Source: Klebsiella ornithinolytica NBRC 105727 = ATCC 31898 (GTDB lineage: Bacteria > Pseudomonadota > Gammaproteobacteria > Enterobacterales > Enterobacteriaceae). Taken from it: a stretch of DNA of 64,000 nucleotides. The notes under the pieces are model-generated. The model saw only the letters and a list, made by a program, of their open reading frames with translations, made no database searches and was not told the origin of the DNA. Position 1 is the first letter of the stretch. Every line of letters begins with the position of its first letter. The DNA is taken from contig NZ_BCYR01000002.1 in NCBI RefSeq assembly GCF_001598295.1, positions 186,001 through 250,000 of the forward strand, given 5' to 3'. The translations under genes were made by a program, and so were the position numbers. Positions 1 to 9,678 of this stretch are shown here, in pieces.

Positions 1-592
1 GATCTTGCGCGGCCTCGGCAAGTCGCACCAGCGCAGCGCTGTTCATCGCTTCCTGATGGCGCAGGTGGTACCACTCATGATGCCCAGGGGTAGCGTCCAG
101 ATAAGGGAGATCCGTTTTATTTCGATCGCCGATATAAAAGAGATAGCCCAGCACGGTGACCGCATCACGCTGTTTACCTGGTCCCAGCAGTTCGCAAACC
201 GGGACATTAAGCGCTTTACCTAGCAGATCCAGCAGCGCGGCCTCCAGCGCCGCGACCGCGTTGACCCGCAGCTCAAAGGTCCAGGCCCCCTTGCCAAAGG
301 TGTCAAAATCCGCCGCCTGGTTGCCTTTATGTACCTGCTGAACCACGTTATTCAGACGGGCGACCTCTTTTCCCAGCACCAGCGGAATAGCGTCCACCAG
401 CGTCTGATAAATAACGTCACCGCCGGGCGCCTCGCCGACGCCGGTATTCCCCGCATTGTCGGTCAGTACCACGATATTACGGGTAAACCAGGCACTATGC
501 GCCCCGCCGATGTTCAGCAGCATGCTGTCGTGACCGGCCACCGGAATGACTTTCATATCGACAATCGTCGGACTGGATTGAGTGTTCATCAT
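1..592 (-). CDS. gudX: Glucarate dehydratase-related protein GudX, N-terminal part
   Basis: About 197 codons of a minus-strand gene whose 3' end lies off the window's left edge. The reading begins MMNTQSSPTIVDMKVIPVAG and continues with the enolase-superfamily N-terminal cap (for example GNQAADFDTFGKGAWTFELR and ALLDLLGKALNVPVCELLG), which matches E. coli GudX closely. The start ATG overlaps the gudP stop by one base (TAATG), so the two are translationally coupled; a second ATG follows at once, and E. coli begins at the equivalent of the second. GudX is a paralogue of D-glucarate dehydratase GudD. The catalytic barrel is outside the window, so activity cannot be judged here. Confidence 0.93.
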   Translation of the reverse strand, partial: MMNTQSSPTIVDMKVIPVAGHDSMLLNIGGAHSAWFTRNIVVLTDNAGNTGVGEAPGGDVIYQTLVDAIPLVLGKEVARLNNVVQQVHKGNQAADFDTFGKGAWTFELRVNAVAALEAALLDLLGKALNVPVCELLGPGKQRDAVTVLGYLFYIGDRNKTDLPYLDATPGHHEWYHLRHQEAMNSAALVRLAEAAQD

Positions 593-1944
593 TAGCGCTC
601 CGCGACCGGTTTAAGCTCAATGCGTTTGATATCGCCCACCAGCACCAGATAGCTCAGTACCGCCACCAGCGCATGCACCCCGACGTAAATCAGCGCGCCG
701 TTGAATGAGCCCGTCGTTCCGACGATGTAACCAATCGCAATTGGCGTCACGATGCCGGAGATATTGCCGAACATATTGAACAAGCCGCCCGACAGACCGC
801 TGATCTCTTTCGGCGCGGTATCGGCCATCACTGCCCAGCCGAGGGCGCCAATCCCTTTGCCGAAGAAGGCCAGCGCCATAAAGCCGATAATCATCCACTC
901 CACGTTAACGTAGTTACAGAACACCATAACCATCGACATCAGCATGCCTGCCACAATCGGGGTTTTACGGGCAATATTGAGCGAGCCGGTGCGACGCATT
1001 AACCAGTCGGAGATAATTCCGCCCAGCACACCGCCAGCAAAACCGCAGATTGCCGGCACCGAGGCGACAAATCCGGCCTTCAGAATCGACATGCCGCGCG
1101 CCTGCACCAGGTAGACCGGGAACCAGGTGATAAAGAAGTAGGTCAACGCGTTGATGCAGTACTGACCGATATAGATCCCGACCATCATCCGGGAGCCAAT
1201 CAGCTGTTTGATCTGCCCCCATTTTTCGCTAAGCGGGACTTTTCGGCTATTTTTCTTCTGATCCATGTTGATCAGCGCGCCGCCTTCGGCAATATACTCC
1301 AGCTCTTTTTTGTTTACGCCGGGATGCTGGTTCGGTTCATGGATGACTTTCAGCCATACAAAACTGATGACAATCCCCAGCCCTCCCATAAAGAAGAAGA
1401 CATGCGACCAGCCCACTTCATGGGTTAACCAGCCCATGATGGGCGCGAAGATCACGGTGGCAAAGTATTGCGCGGAGTTGAATATCGCCACCGCGGTTCC
1501 TCTTTCCTGCGCCGGGAACCAGGCCGCGACGATTCGGCTGTTGCCTGGGAACGAGGGCGCTTCCGCCAGCCCGACCAGAAATCGCAGGGTAAACAGCGCG
1601 ATAATAATACCGAAGCCGCTAAAGATATCGACGAAGCCCTGCAAGAGGGTAAACATCGACCAGATGAAGATAGACCAAAAATAGACCCGTTTTGAACCGA
1701 AGCGGTCCAGCAACCATCCGCCGGGGATCTGACCGATAACGTAGGCCCATGAGAACGCGGAAAAAACGTAGCCCATACCCACCGCGTCCAGGCCAATATC
1801 CTTGGCCATTTCCGAACCGGCTATCGACAGCGTTGCGCGGTCACCGTAGTTGAAAGAGGTGACGATAAACAACATCACCACTATCCAGTAGCGGGCATTG
1901 GTGCGTTTTTCCGCGCCGCTAGCCGCCTGACTTAATGTACTCAT
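592..1944 (-). CDS. gudP: D-glucarate / galactarate MFS transporter GudP
   Basis: A 450-residue major facilitator protein with 12 hydrophobic segments, nearly identical in sequence to E. coli GudP (anion:cation symporter subfamily). It imports glucarate and related hexarates across the inner membrane. Visible landmarks are RYWIVVMLFIVTSFNYGDRA at the first helix, GGWLLDRFGSKRV in the loop between helices 2 and 3, and RFLVGLAEAPSFPGNSR. It heads the gudP-gudX(-gudD) operon on the minus strand. In E. coli this operon is controlled by the diacid regulator CdaR; I did not identify a CdaR site here. Confidence 0.97.
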   Translation of the reverse strand: MSTLSQAASGAEKRTNARYWIVVMLFIVTSFNYGDRATLSIAGSEMAKDIGLDAVGMGYVFSAFSWAYVIGQIPGGWLLDRFGSKRVYFWSIFIWSMFTLLQGFVDIFSGFGIIIALFTLRFLVGLAEAPSFPGNSRIVAAWFPAQERGTAVAIFNSAQYFATVIFAPIMGWLTHEVGWSHVFFFMGGLGIVISFVWLKVIHEPNQHPGVNKKELEYIAEGGALINMDQKKNSRKVPLSEKWGQIKQLIGSRMMVGIYIGQYCINALTYFFITWFPVYLVQARGMSILKAGFVASVPAICGFAGGVLGGIISDWLMRRTGSLNIARKTPIVAGMLMSMVMVFCNYVNVEWMIIGFMALAFFGKGIGALGWAVMADTAPKEISGLSGGLFNMFGNISGIVTPIAIGYIVGTTGSFNGALIYVGVHALVAVLSYLVLVGDIKRIELKPVAER

Positions 1945-2437
1945 TGTTGCACTCCTGAATCATAGCCGTTAGCTACGTTCATTCTGAATGGCACAACCTG
2001 TAGGGTAGTCAGAATGACGCGTTTGAGTTTTTCATTGTTTTCGTTATATCTGGCGTGCTGCCTTTTTAACTGGCAGGGAAAGTATAAAAAGAGGACCTGA
2101 CCGGCTCACCGTGCATACACACAGCTTTAGCGGAGATTTAGAAATAGATTTATGGCTTATGCCTGACTGGATGGGGGATAGTTCACGGAAATGAAAAGCG
2201 GGCGCAAGGAACAGCGGAAATCGCAGGACAAACGACAGGAGTGTGAAATGCTTCACTTGACCCGGTGGAAACTCCCGGAAAAAACCGCCCGCGTGAACCG
2301 CTTGTCGTGCAAATGCCCGATGCCCGGGACAGGTAAAAGGGTTAACATTTTATTGACCGTTTATCTGGCACTGGCATCAGGAAGTGACGCCCTCTATGTA
2401 GGGAGAGGGCGCAACTTTTATCCGTTAATGGATGGGT
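1945..2437. other. Non-coding region between yqcA and gudP
   Basis: About 490 bases without a credible gene. It must hold the gudP promoter and leader. Near the yqcA end there is a short inverted repeat, GCCCTCT with AGAGGGC (about 2390-2411), just downstream of the yqcA stop. It could act as a weak yqcA terminator but has no T tract on that strand. The small ORFs in both frames show no protein-like features. Confidence 0.5.
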
Positions 2438-2881
2438 TTATTCGAGCAGACTCGCCCACTGTTCAACCCATGGGTTAGACACGCTCTCGGGTTCAGGGTC
2501 TTCGCTGGCATCGATCATAAGCATGTCGCCGATACGTCTGGCGCCCTGCTCCTGCAGCAATGCATCGAACGTCTTACCGCCGCCGCAAAAATTAGCGTAG
2601 GTGCTATCGCCAAGCGCGATAATCCCGTAACGCAGGTGCGGTTGATACATGTCTTTCATCCCTTCATACAGCGGAACGATGCTGTCCGGCAGATCGCCCT
2701 GACCGGTGGTGGACGTGACTACCAGCACATATTTGCCGCTATACGGTTCCCAGTCCTGAATTTCCGGGTCTTCGAACACCTTTGCTTTATGCCCCAGGCC
2801 GCTCAGAATGGCTTCAGCCTCTTCGGCCACCAGCAGCGCGTTTCCATACATCGTGCCTACAAAAATACCGATATCTGCCAT
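2438..2881 (-). CDS. yqcA: Flavodoxin YqcA
   Basis: A 147-residue short-chain flavodoxin, close to the 149-residue E. coli protein. The N-terminal FMN phosphate loop reads [15 protein letters not shown], and further FMN-contact regions [11 protein letters not shown] and [17 protein letters not shown] are present. It would carry electrons in the cytoplasm; its partner enzyme is not settled. It lies 2 bases downstream of truC in the yqcC-truC-yqcA operon. Confidence 0.95.
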   Translation of the reverse strand: MADIGIFVGTMYGNALLVAEEAEAILSGLGHKAKVFEDPEIQDWEPYSGKYVLVVTSTTGQGDLPDSIVPLYEGMKDMYQPHLRYGIIALGDSTYANFCGGGKTFDALLQEQGARRIGDMLMIDASEDPEPESVSNPWVEQWASLLE

Positions 2882-2883
2882 GA

Positions 2884-3678
2884 TTATCTCCCTGAATTGA
2901 CCTCAATCTCTTCATCCTGACCGCTGTCGTCAGCAAACTCAACCCTTTCATTTAGCGGCAGAAGACCGCGCCAGCCAAACTGCGACAGCGCCCGCATCCA
3001 GACGTCGTCAAGGCCCGCACGGATCGTCAACGGCTCGCCGGTAAAGGGATGCGTTAACGATAGCTGGCTGGCGTGAAGCATCAAGCGGTCAACGGAAAAA
3101 TGCTCTGCGGCGCTGCGGTTTTGTCGGAGATCGCCATGTTTACTGTCGCCGATAATCGGGTGACGTAAATGAGAAAGGTGGCGACGCAGCTGGTGTTTAC
3201 GCCCGGTTTTAGGCTCCAGCTCAACCAGGCTATAGCGCGTTGTCGGATAACGTCCGGTCGCCACCGGCATTTCGACGGTCGCCATTCCGCGATAGTGCGT
3301 GACCGCCGGCTGGGGCTCTTTATCGTCACGTGCAAATTTATCGGCGATCTTATCCAGCTCTTCTACCAACGGGTAATCCAGTACCGCTTCGTCGGTCAAC
3401 CAGCCGCGCACCACCGCGTGGTAGCGCTTTTGCATCTGATGCTGCTCAAACTGCTGAGACAGGCGCCTTCCCGCTTCGCTCGACAGCCCCATCAGCAGGA
3501 CACCCGATGTCGGGCGGTCAAGGCGATGGGCGGTAAACACGTGCTGACCAATCTGGTCGCGTACGGTTTGCATCACCACCACTTTTTCATCGCGGTCCAG
3601 CCAGCTGCGATGAACCAGCCAGCCGGAGGGTTTGTTCACCGCCACCAGCCATTCATCCTGATAGATAATCTCCAGCAT
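2884..3678 (-). CDS. truC: tRNA pseudouridine(65) synthase TruC
   Basis: A 264-residue RluA-family pseudouridine synthase that modifies U65 of tRNAs. The catalytic aspartate is Asp54 in [11 protein letters not shown], and the downstream [19 protein letters not shown] segment is the second family hallmark. The start ATG overlaps the yqcC stop by one base (ATGA type), so translation is coupled. Length and motifs match E. coli TruC. Confidence 0.96.
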   Translation of the reverse strand: MLEIIYQDEWLVAVNKPSGWLVHRSWLDRDEKVVVMQTVRDQIGQHVFTAHRLDRPTSGVLLMGLSSEAGRRLSQQFEQHQMQKRYHAVVRGWLTDEAVLDYPLVEELDKIADKFARDDKEPQPAVTHYRGMATVEMPVATGRYPTTRYSLVELEPKTGRKHQLRRHLSHLRHPIIGDSKHGDLRQNRSAAEHFSVDRLMLHASQLSLTHPFTGEPLTIRAGLDDVWMRALSQFGWRGLLPLNERVEFADDSGQDEEIEVNSGR

Positions 3679-4007
3679 CAGGCGTCATCACCGGCAAACA
3701 GCGTATCCAGCAGCAGCAGCTCCGCCAGCACCCGCTCGCGCAGCGGATGGGCGGCATCGAGAGCCATCTCATAATAGGGGGCGACGGCGAAATTCTGCGG
3801 CAAGGGCTGCTCGCTATCGAGTAAGTGGTGCAGACGAGGAATCAGGACCCACTGCAGCCACTCCAGCGGTTCAAGCGTGTCCATACAGAAAGGCTGATCG
3901 CTGGCAAAAGCGCGGCTTTCCGGCGCATTGTCTTGCCAGTGGTCCGTTTCGCGCAGCAGCGCTTCAAGGGCGTGCAAACGCTCGCGCACGCTAAGGTGAA
4001 GAGTCAT
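3678..4007 (-). CDS. yqcC: YqcC family protein (DUF446)
   Basis: A 109-residue soluble protein matching E. coli YqcC in size, position and sequence style (LEPLEWLQWVLIPRLHHLL, PYYEMALDAAHPLRERVLAELLLLDTLF). It is predicted to be all-helical, with no membrane segment or signal. Its function is unknown. It is the first gene of yqcC-truC-yqcA, and the csrB terminator lies about 230 bases upstream on the same strand. Confidence 0.92.
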   Translation of the reverse strand: MTLHLSVRERLHALEALLRETDHWQDNAPESRAFASDQPFCMDTLEPLEWLQWVLIPRLHHLLDSEQPLPQNFAVAPYYEMALDAAHPLRERVLAELLLLDTLFAGDDA

Positions 4008-4234
4008 GGGAAACCTCGATGAGTTGTAAACCGGACGCAGGATAGCAAATACAGCAGCGAAAACTACTCAAAATCATGGCGCCGTCGCCCGTCCAGTCAG
4101 GACAATGCGTGCACGGCCATGCGTCAGAGCGGCATGGGCCAGACAGGTTGCGCCAGCCTGACCTGAAGCATCGCCCAGACAATTCGCCTTTCGCCAACGG
4201 CCACCGCCAAAGGTGATGCGCTAAAAACAGGCAT

Positions 4235-4267
4235 AAAAAAAGGGAGCACTGTATAAACAGTGCTCCC
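4235..4267 (-). terminator. csrB intrinsic terminator
   Basis: A perfect 10-bp stem (GGGAGCACTG / CAGTGCTCCC) with a 6-nt loop, followed on the minus strand by a run of seven T. Confidence 0.93.
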
Positions 4268-4601
4268 GGTTCGTTTCGCAGCAATCCAGCTACATTGGTG
4301 CTCCCTGCTCGTCCATGAAAACTTTTCCTGAGGTCTCCTGACCATGTTCATCCATAAACTTGTGCATCCTGCTTCCACACCACCCCGATGCGAAATCACT
4401 TATCCTTAAGTCTGTCCCGATCTTCCTGATCCACCGTTCATCATGAGCGGCTCACGTTCTCCATCCTGGAGGTGTCCTTTACGCGTTCCTGCGTTATCCT
4501 GCGCTTCATCCTGAAGCCTGTCCTTGCAACGCCTTCCCGGCGGGTCCTGCATGAAGAGTCATCATCCTGATGTTCACTTCATTTTGCGACTCCCTGTCGA
4601 C
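4235..4601 (-). ncRNA. csrB: CsrB regulatory RNA (sequesters CsrA)
   Basis: A 367-nt RNA on the minus strand between syd and yqcC, the same position as E. coli csrB (369 nt). It begins GTCGACAGGGAGTC and carries more than 20 GGA motifs, many as CAGGATG or CAGGA in predicted hairpin loops; this is the CsrA-binding signature. It ends with a clean intrinsic terminator: GGGAGCACTG, a 6-nt loop, CAGTGCTCCC, then T7 (4235-4267). CsrB titrates CsrA and so changes carbon storage, motility and biofilm control. A UvrY-type operator lies upstream. Confidence 0.97.
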
Positions 4602-4641
4602 ACACATAGGATCACTGATTCCGCTTCGTCTTACAAGCCTT

Positions 4642-4660
4642 CTTAAGAGAATCTCTTAAG
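4642..4660. promoter_or_regulatory. Perfect palindrome about 50 bp upstream of csrB
   Basis: CTTAAGAGAATCTCTTAAG is a perfect 9-bp inverted repeat around one central base, centred about 50 bp upstream of the inferred csrB start. Its core resembles the AGAGATCTCT core of the distal UvrY box. It may be a second response-regulator site; this is inference. Confidence 0.5.
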
Positions 4661-4773
4661 GTTAATCCCTGGCTAAAAAGGCGAAACAAAGAATAACTCA
4701 CTGAATTATATTGATTTACCAGAAATAAAGCCGCGAAAAATTGGCTTAAATGATGACGATCTCTTACAGGTCT

Positions 4774-4791
4774 TGTAAGAGATCTCTCACA
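4774..4791. promoter_or_regulatory. UvrY (GacA-type) binding site upstream of csrB
   Basis: TGTAAGAGATCTCTCACA, an 18-bp inverted repeat centred about 181 bp upstream of the inferred csrB start. It matches the known E. coli distal UvrY box in sequence and distance. Phosphorylated UvrY from the BarA/UvrY system would activate csrB from here. Confidence 0.85.
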
Positions 4792-4810
4792 AACGGGTGG
4801 GGAAAATGGA

Positions 4811-5356
4811 TTACAGCACCGGCTCAAGCTGGTCAAGGAAGCTCGCCAGAGAAGGCGAAAGAATTATCCGTTTGCGCGTGCCGAGCGTCTCTTTGAGCAC
4901 TTCGCCGCTCAGGTTGCACACCGAAATGACCTCCAGCTCGCTCTCGAGCGTGGCGATAAAAAGCGTTGGCGACAGCTTCAGCCGTTTTTGTACCACCAGG
5001 TGGCCGATTAAATTCTCCTGCACGCGCCGGAAGTCATCCGGACTCCAGGTTTGCAGCAGCAGCATCGTCTCACCGGCAAAGCGCGCGGCCATATCACCGG
5101 CGAACTGAGTGGTATAATAACTATGAATCGGCTGTTGTATCACAATATCCAGCGCCCGTTCAACCGCGCTGATATTTTGTTCTGCGGTAAAGGGCTGCGG
5201 CTGCCAGTAAACGGCGTCGTCATCCGTCGCGCTGATGCAGGGTGACGGTACGCCATAAAGCTCTTCGCTACGCGGCAGGCTGGCGCGCTGCTGCTGCCAG
5301 GCAGCGCAATAACGTTGGGTGAAGGCTTGCAGCGCTTCTGCGGTTTGATAGTCCAC
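4811..5356 (-). CDS. syd: SecY-interacting protein Syd
   Basis: A 181-residue cytosolic protein, the same length as E. coli Syd. It contains [26 protein letters not shown] near the N terminus and [29 protein letters not shown] in the core. In E. coli Syd binds the inner face of SecY and disrupts faulty translocons. It is monocistronic, divergent from queF and upstream of csrB. The stop lies just beyond the UvrY box. Confidence 0.95.
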   Translation of the reverse strand: MDYQTAEALQAFTQRYCAAWQQQRASLPRSEELYGVPSPCISATDDDAVYWQPQPFTAEQNISAVERALDIVIQQPIHSYYTTQFAGDMAARFAGETMLLLQTWSPDDFRRVQENLIGHLVVQKRLKLSPTLFIATLESELEVISVCNLSGEVLKETLGTRKRIILSPSLASFLDQLEPVL

Positions 5357-5424
5357 CGGTTTCTCTCTTCACGTCAGACAGGATACACTTGGCGTATAGT
5401 GTACCCGCTTTACTATGGTGAAAC

Positions 5425-6270
5425 ATGTCTTCTTACGATAATCATCAGGCGCTTGCCGGCCTGACGCTCGGTAAATCAACTGATTACCGCGATACTTACG
5501 ATGCCTCGCTGCTTCAGGGCGTGCCGCGCAGCCTGAACCGCGATCCGCTGGGCCTGCACGCGGACAATCTGCCTTTTCACGGCGGTGATATCTGGACGCT
5601 GTACGAACTCTCCTGGCTTAACGCTAAAGGGCTACCGCAGGTCGCCGTGGGCCATGTTGAACTCAATGACACCACCGTGAACCTGGTAGAGTCGAAGAGC
5701 TTTAAGCTCTATCTCAATAGCTTTAATCAGACCCGCTTCGCCGACTGGCAGGAGGTCGAGGCGACGCTGATGCGCGATCTCAGCGCCTGCGCGGAGGGGG
5801 AAGTGCAAGTGTCATTGTATCGTCTCGATGAACTCGAAGGCCAGCCGGTCGCACATCTGCACGGCGCCTGCATCGACGATCAGGATATTGAAATCGATAA
5901 CTACCAGTTCAGCGCCGACTATCTGCAGGATGCCGCGAGCGGCAAAGTCGTCGAGGAGACGCTGGTCAGCCATCTGCTGAAGTCCAACTGCCTGATCACC
6001 CATCAGCCGGACTGGGGTTCGGTGCAAATTCAGTATCGCGGCGCCAAAATCGATCGCGAAAAGCTGCTGCGCTACCTGGTGTCCTTCCGTCACCACAACG
6101 AATTTCACGAGCAGTGCGTAGAGCGCATCTTCAACGATATTCTGCGTTTCTGTCAGCCGGAAGCCCTTTCCGTTTATGCGCGCTACACGCGACGCGGCGG
6201 TCTGGACATCAACCCGTGGCGCAGCAACACCGATTTTGTTCCGGCCATCGGTCGCCTCGCTCGTCAATAG
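5425..6270 (+). CDS. queF: NADPH-dependent 7-cyano-7-deazaguanine reductase QueF
   Basis: A 281-residue two-domain (YqcD-type) QueF, which reduces preQ0 to preQ1 in queuosine synthesis. The nucleophile is Cys189 in [16 protein letters not shown] with the partner Asp196; the family motif [17 protein letters not shown] is at about 89-105. It starts 68 bp from the divergent syd. The C-terminal [16 protein letters not shown] is conserved with E. coli. Confidence 0.97.
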   Translation: MSSYDNHQALAGLTLGKSTDYRDTYDASLLQGVPRSLNRDPLGLHADNLPFHGGDIWTLYELSWLNAKGLPQVAVGHVELNDTTVNLVESKSFKLYLNSFNQTRFADWQEVEATLMRDLSACAEGEVQVSLYRLDELEGQPVAHLHGACIDDQDIEIDNYQFSADYLQDAASGKVVEETLVSHLLKSNCLITHQPDWGSVQIQYRGAKIDREKLLRYLVSFRHHNEFHEQCVERIFNDILRFCQPEALSVYARYTRRGGLDINPWRSNTDFVPAIGRLARQ

Positions 6271-6381
6271 TCAACATTTTCACAATTTGCGTGCGTTAAC
6301 CCGCGCGCAAGGTTGTGAAAACGCCACCAGCAAGGCTATTGTAATCACAGGAAGACGATAATCGTCCTGTAAGGAGTTCAC

Positions 6382-7749
6382 TTGATTACACATGTTAGCC
6401 CGCTTGGTTCAATGGATATGCTGTCACAGCTGGAAGTGGATATGCTTAAACGCACCGCCAGCAGTGACCTCTATCAACTCTTTCGTAACTGCTCGCTTGC
6501 TGTACTCAACTCGGGGAGCCTGACCGATAACAGCAAGGAGCTGCTGTCTCGTTTTGAAAACTTCGATATCAACGTGCTGCGCCGTGAACGCGGCGTGAAG
6601 CTGGAACTGATCAATCCCCCGGAAGAGGCCTTCGTTGACGGGCGTATTATCCGTTCCCTGCAGGCCAACCTGTTTGCCGTACTGCGCGATATCCTGTTCG
6701 TTTACGGACAGATTCACAACACCGTTCGCTTCCCGAATCTCGATCTTGAAAGCTCGGTGCATATCACCAACCTGGTGTTCTCTATTCTGCGTAACGCCCG
6801 TGCGCTGCACGTCGGCGAAGCACCGAATATGATTGTCTGCTGGGGCGGCCACTCGATTAACGAAAACGAATATCTGTACGCCCGTCGCGTCGGGACCCAG
6901 CTGGGTCTGCGCGAACTGAATATCTGCACCGGCTGCGGTCCGGGCGCGATGGAAGCACCGATGAAAGGCGCCGCGGTCGGTCACGCCCAGCAGCGTTACA
7001 AAGACAGCCGCTTTATCGGCATGACCGAGCCATCAATTATTGCCGCCGAACCGCCTAACCCGCTGGTTAACGAGCTGCTGATCATGCCGGATATCGAAAA
7101 ACGTCTTGAGGCGTTTGTCCGTATCGCCCACGGCATTATTATCTTCCCGGGCGGCGTCGGCACCGCGGAAGAGCTGCTTTATCTGCTGGGGATTTTAATG
7201 CACCCGGCCAACACATCGCAGGTCCTGCCGCTGATCCTCACCGGTCCGAAAGAGAGCGCCGACTATTTCCGCGTGCTGGATGAGTTCATCGTACACACGC
7301 TGGGCGAATCGGCACGTCGCCACTATCGCATCATTATCGACGACGCCAGCGAAGTGGCGCGCCAGATGAAGAAAGCGATGCCGCTGGTGAAAGAGAGTCG
7401 CCGCGAAACCGACGATGCCTACAGTTTTAACTGGTCGATTCGTATCACCCCGGATCTGCAAATGCCCTTCGACCCGACGCACGAAAACATGGCCAACCTC
7501 AAGCTTTATCCGGATCAGCCGGTTGAGATGCTGGCGGCAGACCTGCGGCGCGCGTTCTCCGGTATCGTGGCCGGCAACGTCAAAGAGGTGGGTATCCAGG
7601 CGATTGAAAAATTCGGCCCTTACAAGCTACACGGCGATCCGCAGATGATGCGTCGGATGGATGACCTGCTGCAGGGCTTCGTCGCCCAGCACCGCATGAA
7701 GCTTCCGGGCGGCACTGCGTATATTCCTTGCTACGAAATCTGTTCCTGA
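6382..7749 (+). CDS. ppnN: Nucleotide 5'-monophosphate nucleosidase PpnN (YgdH)
   Basis: A 455-residue LOG-family protein that splits purine and pyrimidine nucleoside monophosphates into base and ribose 5-phosphate; in E. coli it is stimulated by (p)ppGpp. The signature PGGVGTAEE is at residues 256-264, following [17 protein letters not shown]. The start is TTG, with AAGGAG 6 bases upstream, giving [20 protein letters not shown] as in E. coli. It is followed by a hairpin. Confidence 0.96.
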   Translation: MITHVSPLGSMDMLSQLEVDMLKRTASSDLYQLFRNCSLAVLNSGSLTDNSKELLSRFENFDINVLRRERGVKLELINPPEEAFVDGRIIRSLQANLFAVLRDILFVYGQIHNTVRFPNLDLESSVHITNLVFSILRNARALHVGEAPNMIVCWGGHSINENEYLYARRVGTQLGLRELNICTGCGPGAMEAPMKGAAVGHAQQRYKDSRFIGMTEPSIIAAEPPNPLVNELLIMPDIEKRLEAFVRIAHGIIIFPGGVGTAEELLYLLGILMHPANTSQVLPLILTGPKESADYFRVLDEFIVHTLGESARRHYRIIIDDASEVARQMKKAMPLVKESRRETDDAYSFNWSIRITPDLQMPFDPTHENMANLKLYPDQPVEMLAADLRRAFSGIVAGNVKEVGIQAIEKFGPYKLHGDPQMMRRMDDLLQGFVAQHRMKLPGGTAYIPCYEICS

Positions 7750-7766
7750 TAGCTAATCTGTCATCT

Positions 7767-7795
7767 CGGGTTACGGCGCATGCTGCCGTAATCCG
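7767..7795 (+). terminator. Hairpin after ppnN
   Basis: An 11-bp stem (CGGGTTACGGC / GCCGTAATCCG, one G-T pair) with a 7-nt loop, 18 bases past the ppnN stop. No T tract follows; a pyrimidine-rich stretch does. Confidence 0.6.
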
Positions 7796-7817
7796 GTTCT
7801 CCCTCCTCCCGTATTAA

Positions 7818-7856
7818 ACTCCCTTTACTCCCTTTACTCCCTTGCCCCCTTTACCT
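7818..7856. repeat. Pyrimidine-rich 9-bp tandem repeat
   Basis: ACTCCCTTT occurs twice in exact tandem, followed by ACTCCCTTG and a looser CCCCCTTTACCTCC. The plus strand is almost pure pyrimidine over about 60 bases. It lies in the ppnN-sdaC intergenic region, which has no credible gene between 7796 and 8333. Confidence 0.75.
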
Positions 7857-8179
7857 CCTCTGACCACGTTTAACCTCCTTTAACGGCTGAGGCCCGCTTT
7901 CCCAATGATTCATTTATTTTAAGAATGCTTTGTAACTTTTTTCACAAAGCCAATCGTTTGCGTTTCCATAAGAAGCAATAAATATCACTGATAAAAAGGC
8001 ATTTAAGCGCAAAAACATCGTCAGTATCTCATTTTTACAGTAAAAACATCGTTATTAAGCCTCCCTTCTTTTATCTCATATCCTGTAAATGGTAGCCTTC
8101 GCGCCACAAATACCTGGCTGATCACCAGAAACAGACTGTTGAACTAAAAATACCCACATCGAAAGTGGATTATTGCAAT

Positions 8180-8195
8180 TGGGATCGCGATCACT
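8180..8195. promoter_or_regulatory. CRP-like site upstream of sdaC
   Basis: TGGGA-N6-TCACT (8 of 10 matches to TGTGA-N6-TCACA) about 140-150 bp upstream of the sdaC start. sdaC of E. coli is activated by cAMP-CRP, which fits, but the site is imperfect. Confidence 0.5.
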
Positions 8196-8333
8196 GATGC
8201 ATTTACCAGATAAATGTATCTTTCCGCCCCACTTGTTACGGAGAAAATCATTAAAAAACCGTAATCAAACGCATTTCATATTACTTAATTGATTTTAATC
8301 ATTATATTTGGTCGCTTCCTCCAGGAGATACAG

Positions 8334-9623
8334 ATGGAAACCACTCAAACCAGCACTATCGTAACGGGTGAAACCCGTAGCGGATGGCGCAAAACAGATA
8401 CCATGTGGATGCTGGGACTGTACGGTACGGCAATCGGCGCGGGCGTATTGTTCCTGCCGATTAATGCCGGCGTCGGCGGTATGATCCCCCTGATCATCAT
8501 GGCAATTCTTGCTTTCCCGATGACCTTTTTCGCCCACCGCGGAATGACCCGTTTTGTCCTTTCCGGTAAAAATCCGGGTGAAGACATCACGGAAGTGGTA
8601 GAAGAGCACTTCGGTGTCGGCGCAGGTAAGCTGATTACCCTGCTCTACTTCTTCGCCATCTACCCGATTCTGCTGGTTTATAGCGTGGCTATCACCAATA
8701 CCGTCGAAAGCTTTATGACCCACCAGCTGCAGATGACCGCGCCGCCGCGGGCGATCCTGTCGCTGATTCTGATTGTGGGCATGATGACCATCGTGCGTTT
8801 CGGCGAGCAGATGATTGTTAAAGCGATGAGTATTCTGGTGTTCCCGTTCGTTATCGCTCTGATGATCCTCGCACTGTACCTGATTCCTCAGTGGAACGGC
8901 GCGGCGCTGGAAACCCTCTCCCTGAACAGCTCGACCTTTACCGGTAATGGTCTGTGGATGACTCTCTGGCTGGCGATTCCGGTGATGGTGTTCTCCTTTA
9001 ACCACTCGCCGATCATCTCCTCCTTCGCCGTGGCGAAGCGTGAAGAGTACGGTCAGGGCGCAGAGAAGAAGTGCTCCAGCATCCTGGCTCGCGCTCATAT
9101 CATGATGGTATTGACCGTGATGTTCTTCGTCTTCAGCTGCGTACTGAGCCTGTCTCCGGCCGATCTGGCAGAAGCAAAAGCGCAGAACATCTCGATTCTG
9201 TCTTACCTGGCGAACCACTTTAACGCACCGGTTATTGCCTGGATGGCGCCGATCATCGCGATGATTGCCATCACCAAATCCTTCCTCGGCCACTACCTGG
9301 GCGCACGTGAAGGCTTTAACGGCATGGTGATTAAATCCCTGCGCGGTAAAGGCAAATCCATCGAAATCAATAAACTGAACAAAATCACGGCGCTGTTCAT
9401 GCTGGTGACCACCTGGATTGTGGCCACGCTGAACCCAAGCATTCTCGGCATGATCGAAACCCTCGGCGGCCCGATTATCGCGATGATTCTGTTCCTGATG
9501 CCGATGTATGCCATCCAGAAAGTCCCGGCCATGCGCAAATACAGCGGCCACATCAGCAACGTCTTCGTTGTGATTATGGGCCTGATTGCTATCTCCGCGA
9601 TTTTCTACTCTCTGTTCAGCTAA
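8334..9623 (+). CDS. sdaC: Serine/H+ symporter SdaC
   Basis: A 429-residue inner-membrane amino-acid permease of the HAAAP family, with about 11 hydrophobic segments. It starts [20 protein letters not shown] at an ATG preceded by CCAGGAGATACAG; this gives exactly the E. coli length, so the longer upstream extension is rejected. Landmarks are [20 protein letters not shown] and [18 protein letters not shown]. It imports L-serine for the deaminase encoded 55 bp downstream. Confidence 0.97.
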   Translation: METTQTSTIVTGETRSGWRKTDTMWMLGLYGTAIGAGVLFLPINAGVGGMIPLIIMAILAFPMTFFAHRGMTRFVLSGKNPGEDITEVVEEHFGVGAGKLITLLYFFAIYPILLVYSVAITNTVESFMTHQLQMTAPPRAILSLILIVGMMTIVRFGEQMIVKAMSILVFPFVIALMILALYLIPQWNGAALETLSLNSSTFTGNGLWMTLWLAIPVMVFSFNHSPIISSFAVAKREEYGQGAEKKCSSILARAHIMMVLTVMFFVFSCVLSLSPADLAEAKAQNISILSYLANHFNAPVIAWMAPIIAMIAITKSFLGHYLGAREGFNGMVIKSLRGKGKSIEINKLNKITALFMLVTTWIVATLNPSILGMIETLGGPIIAMILFLMPMYAIQKVPAMRKYSGHISNVFVVIMGLIAISAIFYSLFS

Positions 9624-9632
9624 TCTCTCCCC

Positions 9633-9654
9633 CGCGCCGCCAGCAGGCGGCGCG
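9633..9654 (+). other. Intercistronic GC hairpin between sdaC and sdaB
   Basis: CGCGCCGCC-AGCA-GGCGGCGCG is a perfect 9-bp stem of GC pairs with a tetraloop, 10 bases after the sdaC stop. With no T run it is more likely a transcript-stability or attenuating element inside the operon than a full terminator. Confidence 0.65.
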
Positions 9655-9678
9655 CTCCCCGACAGTACTGGATGCAAC

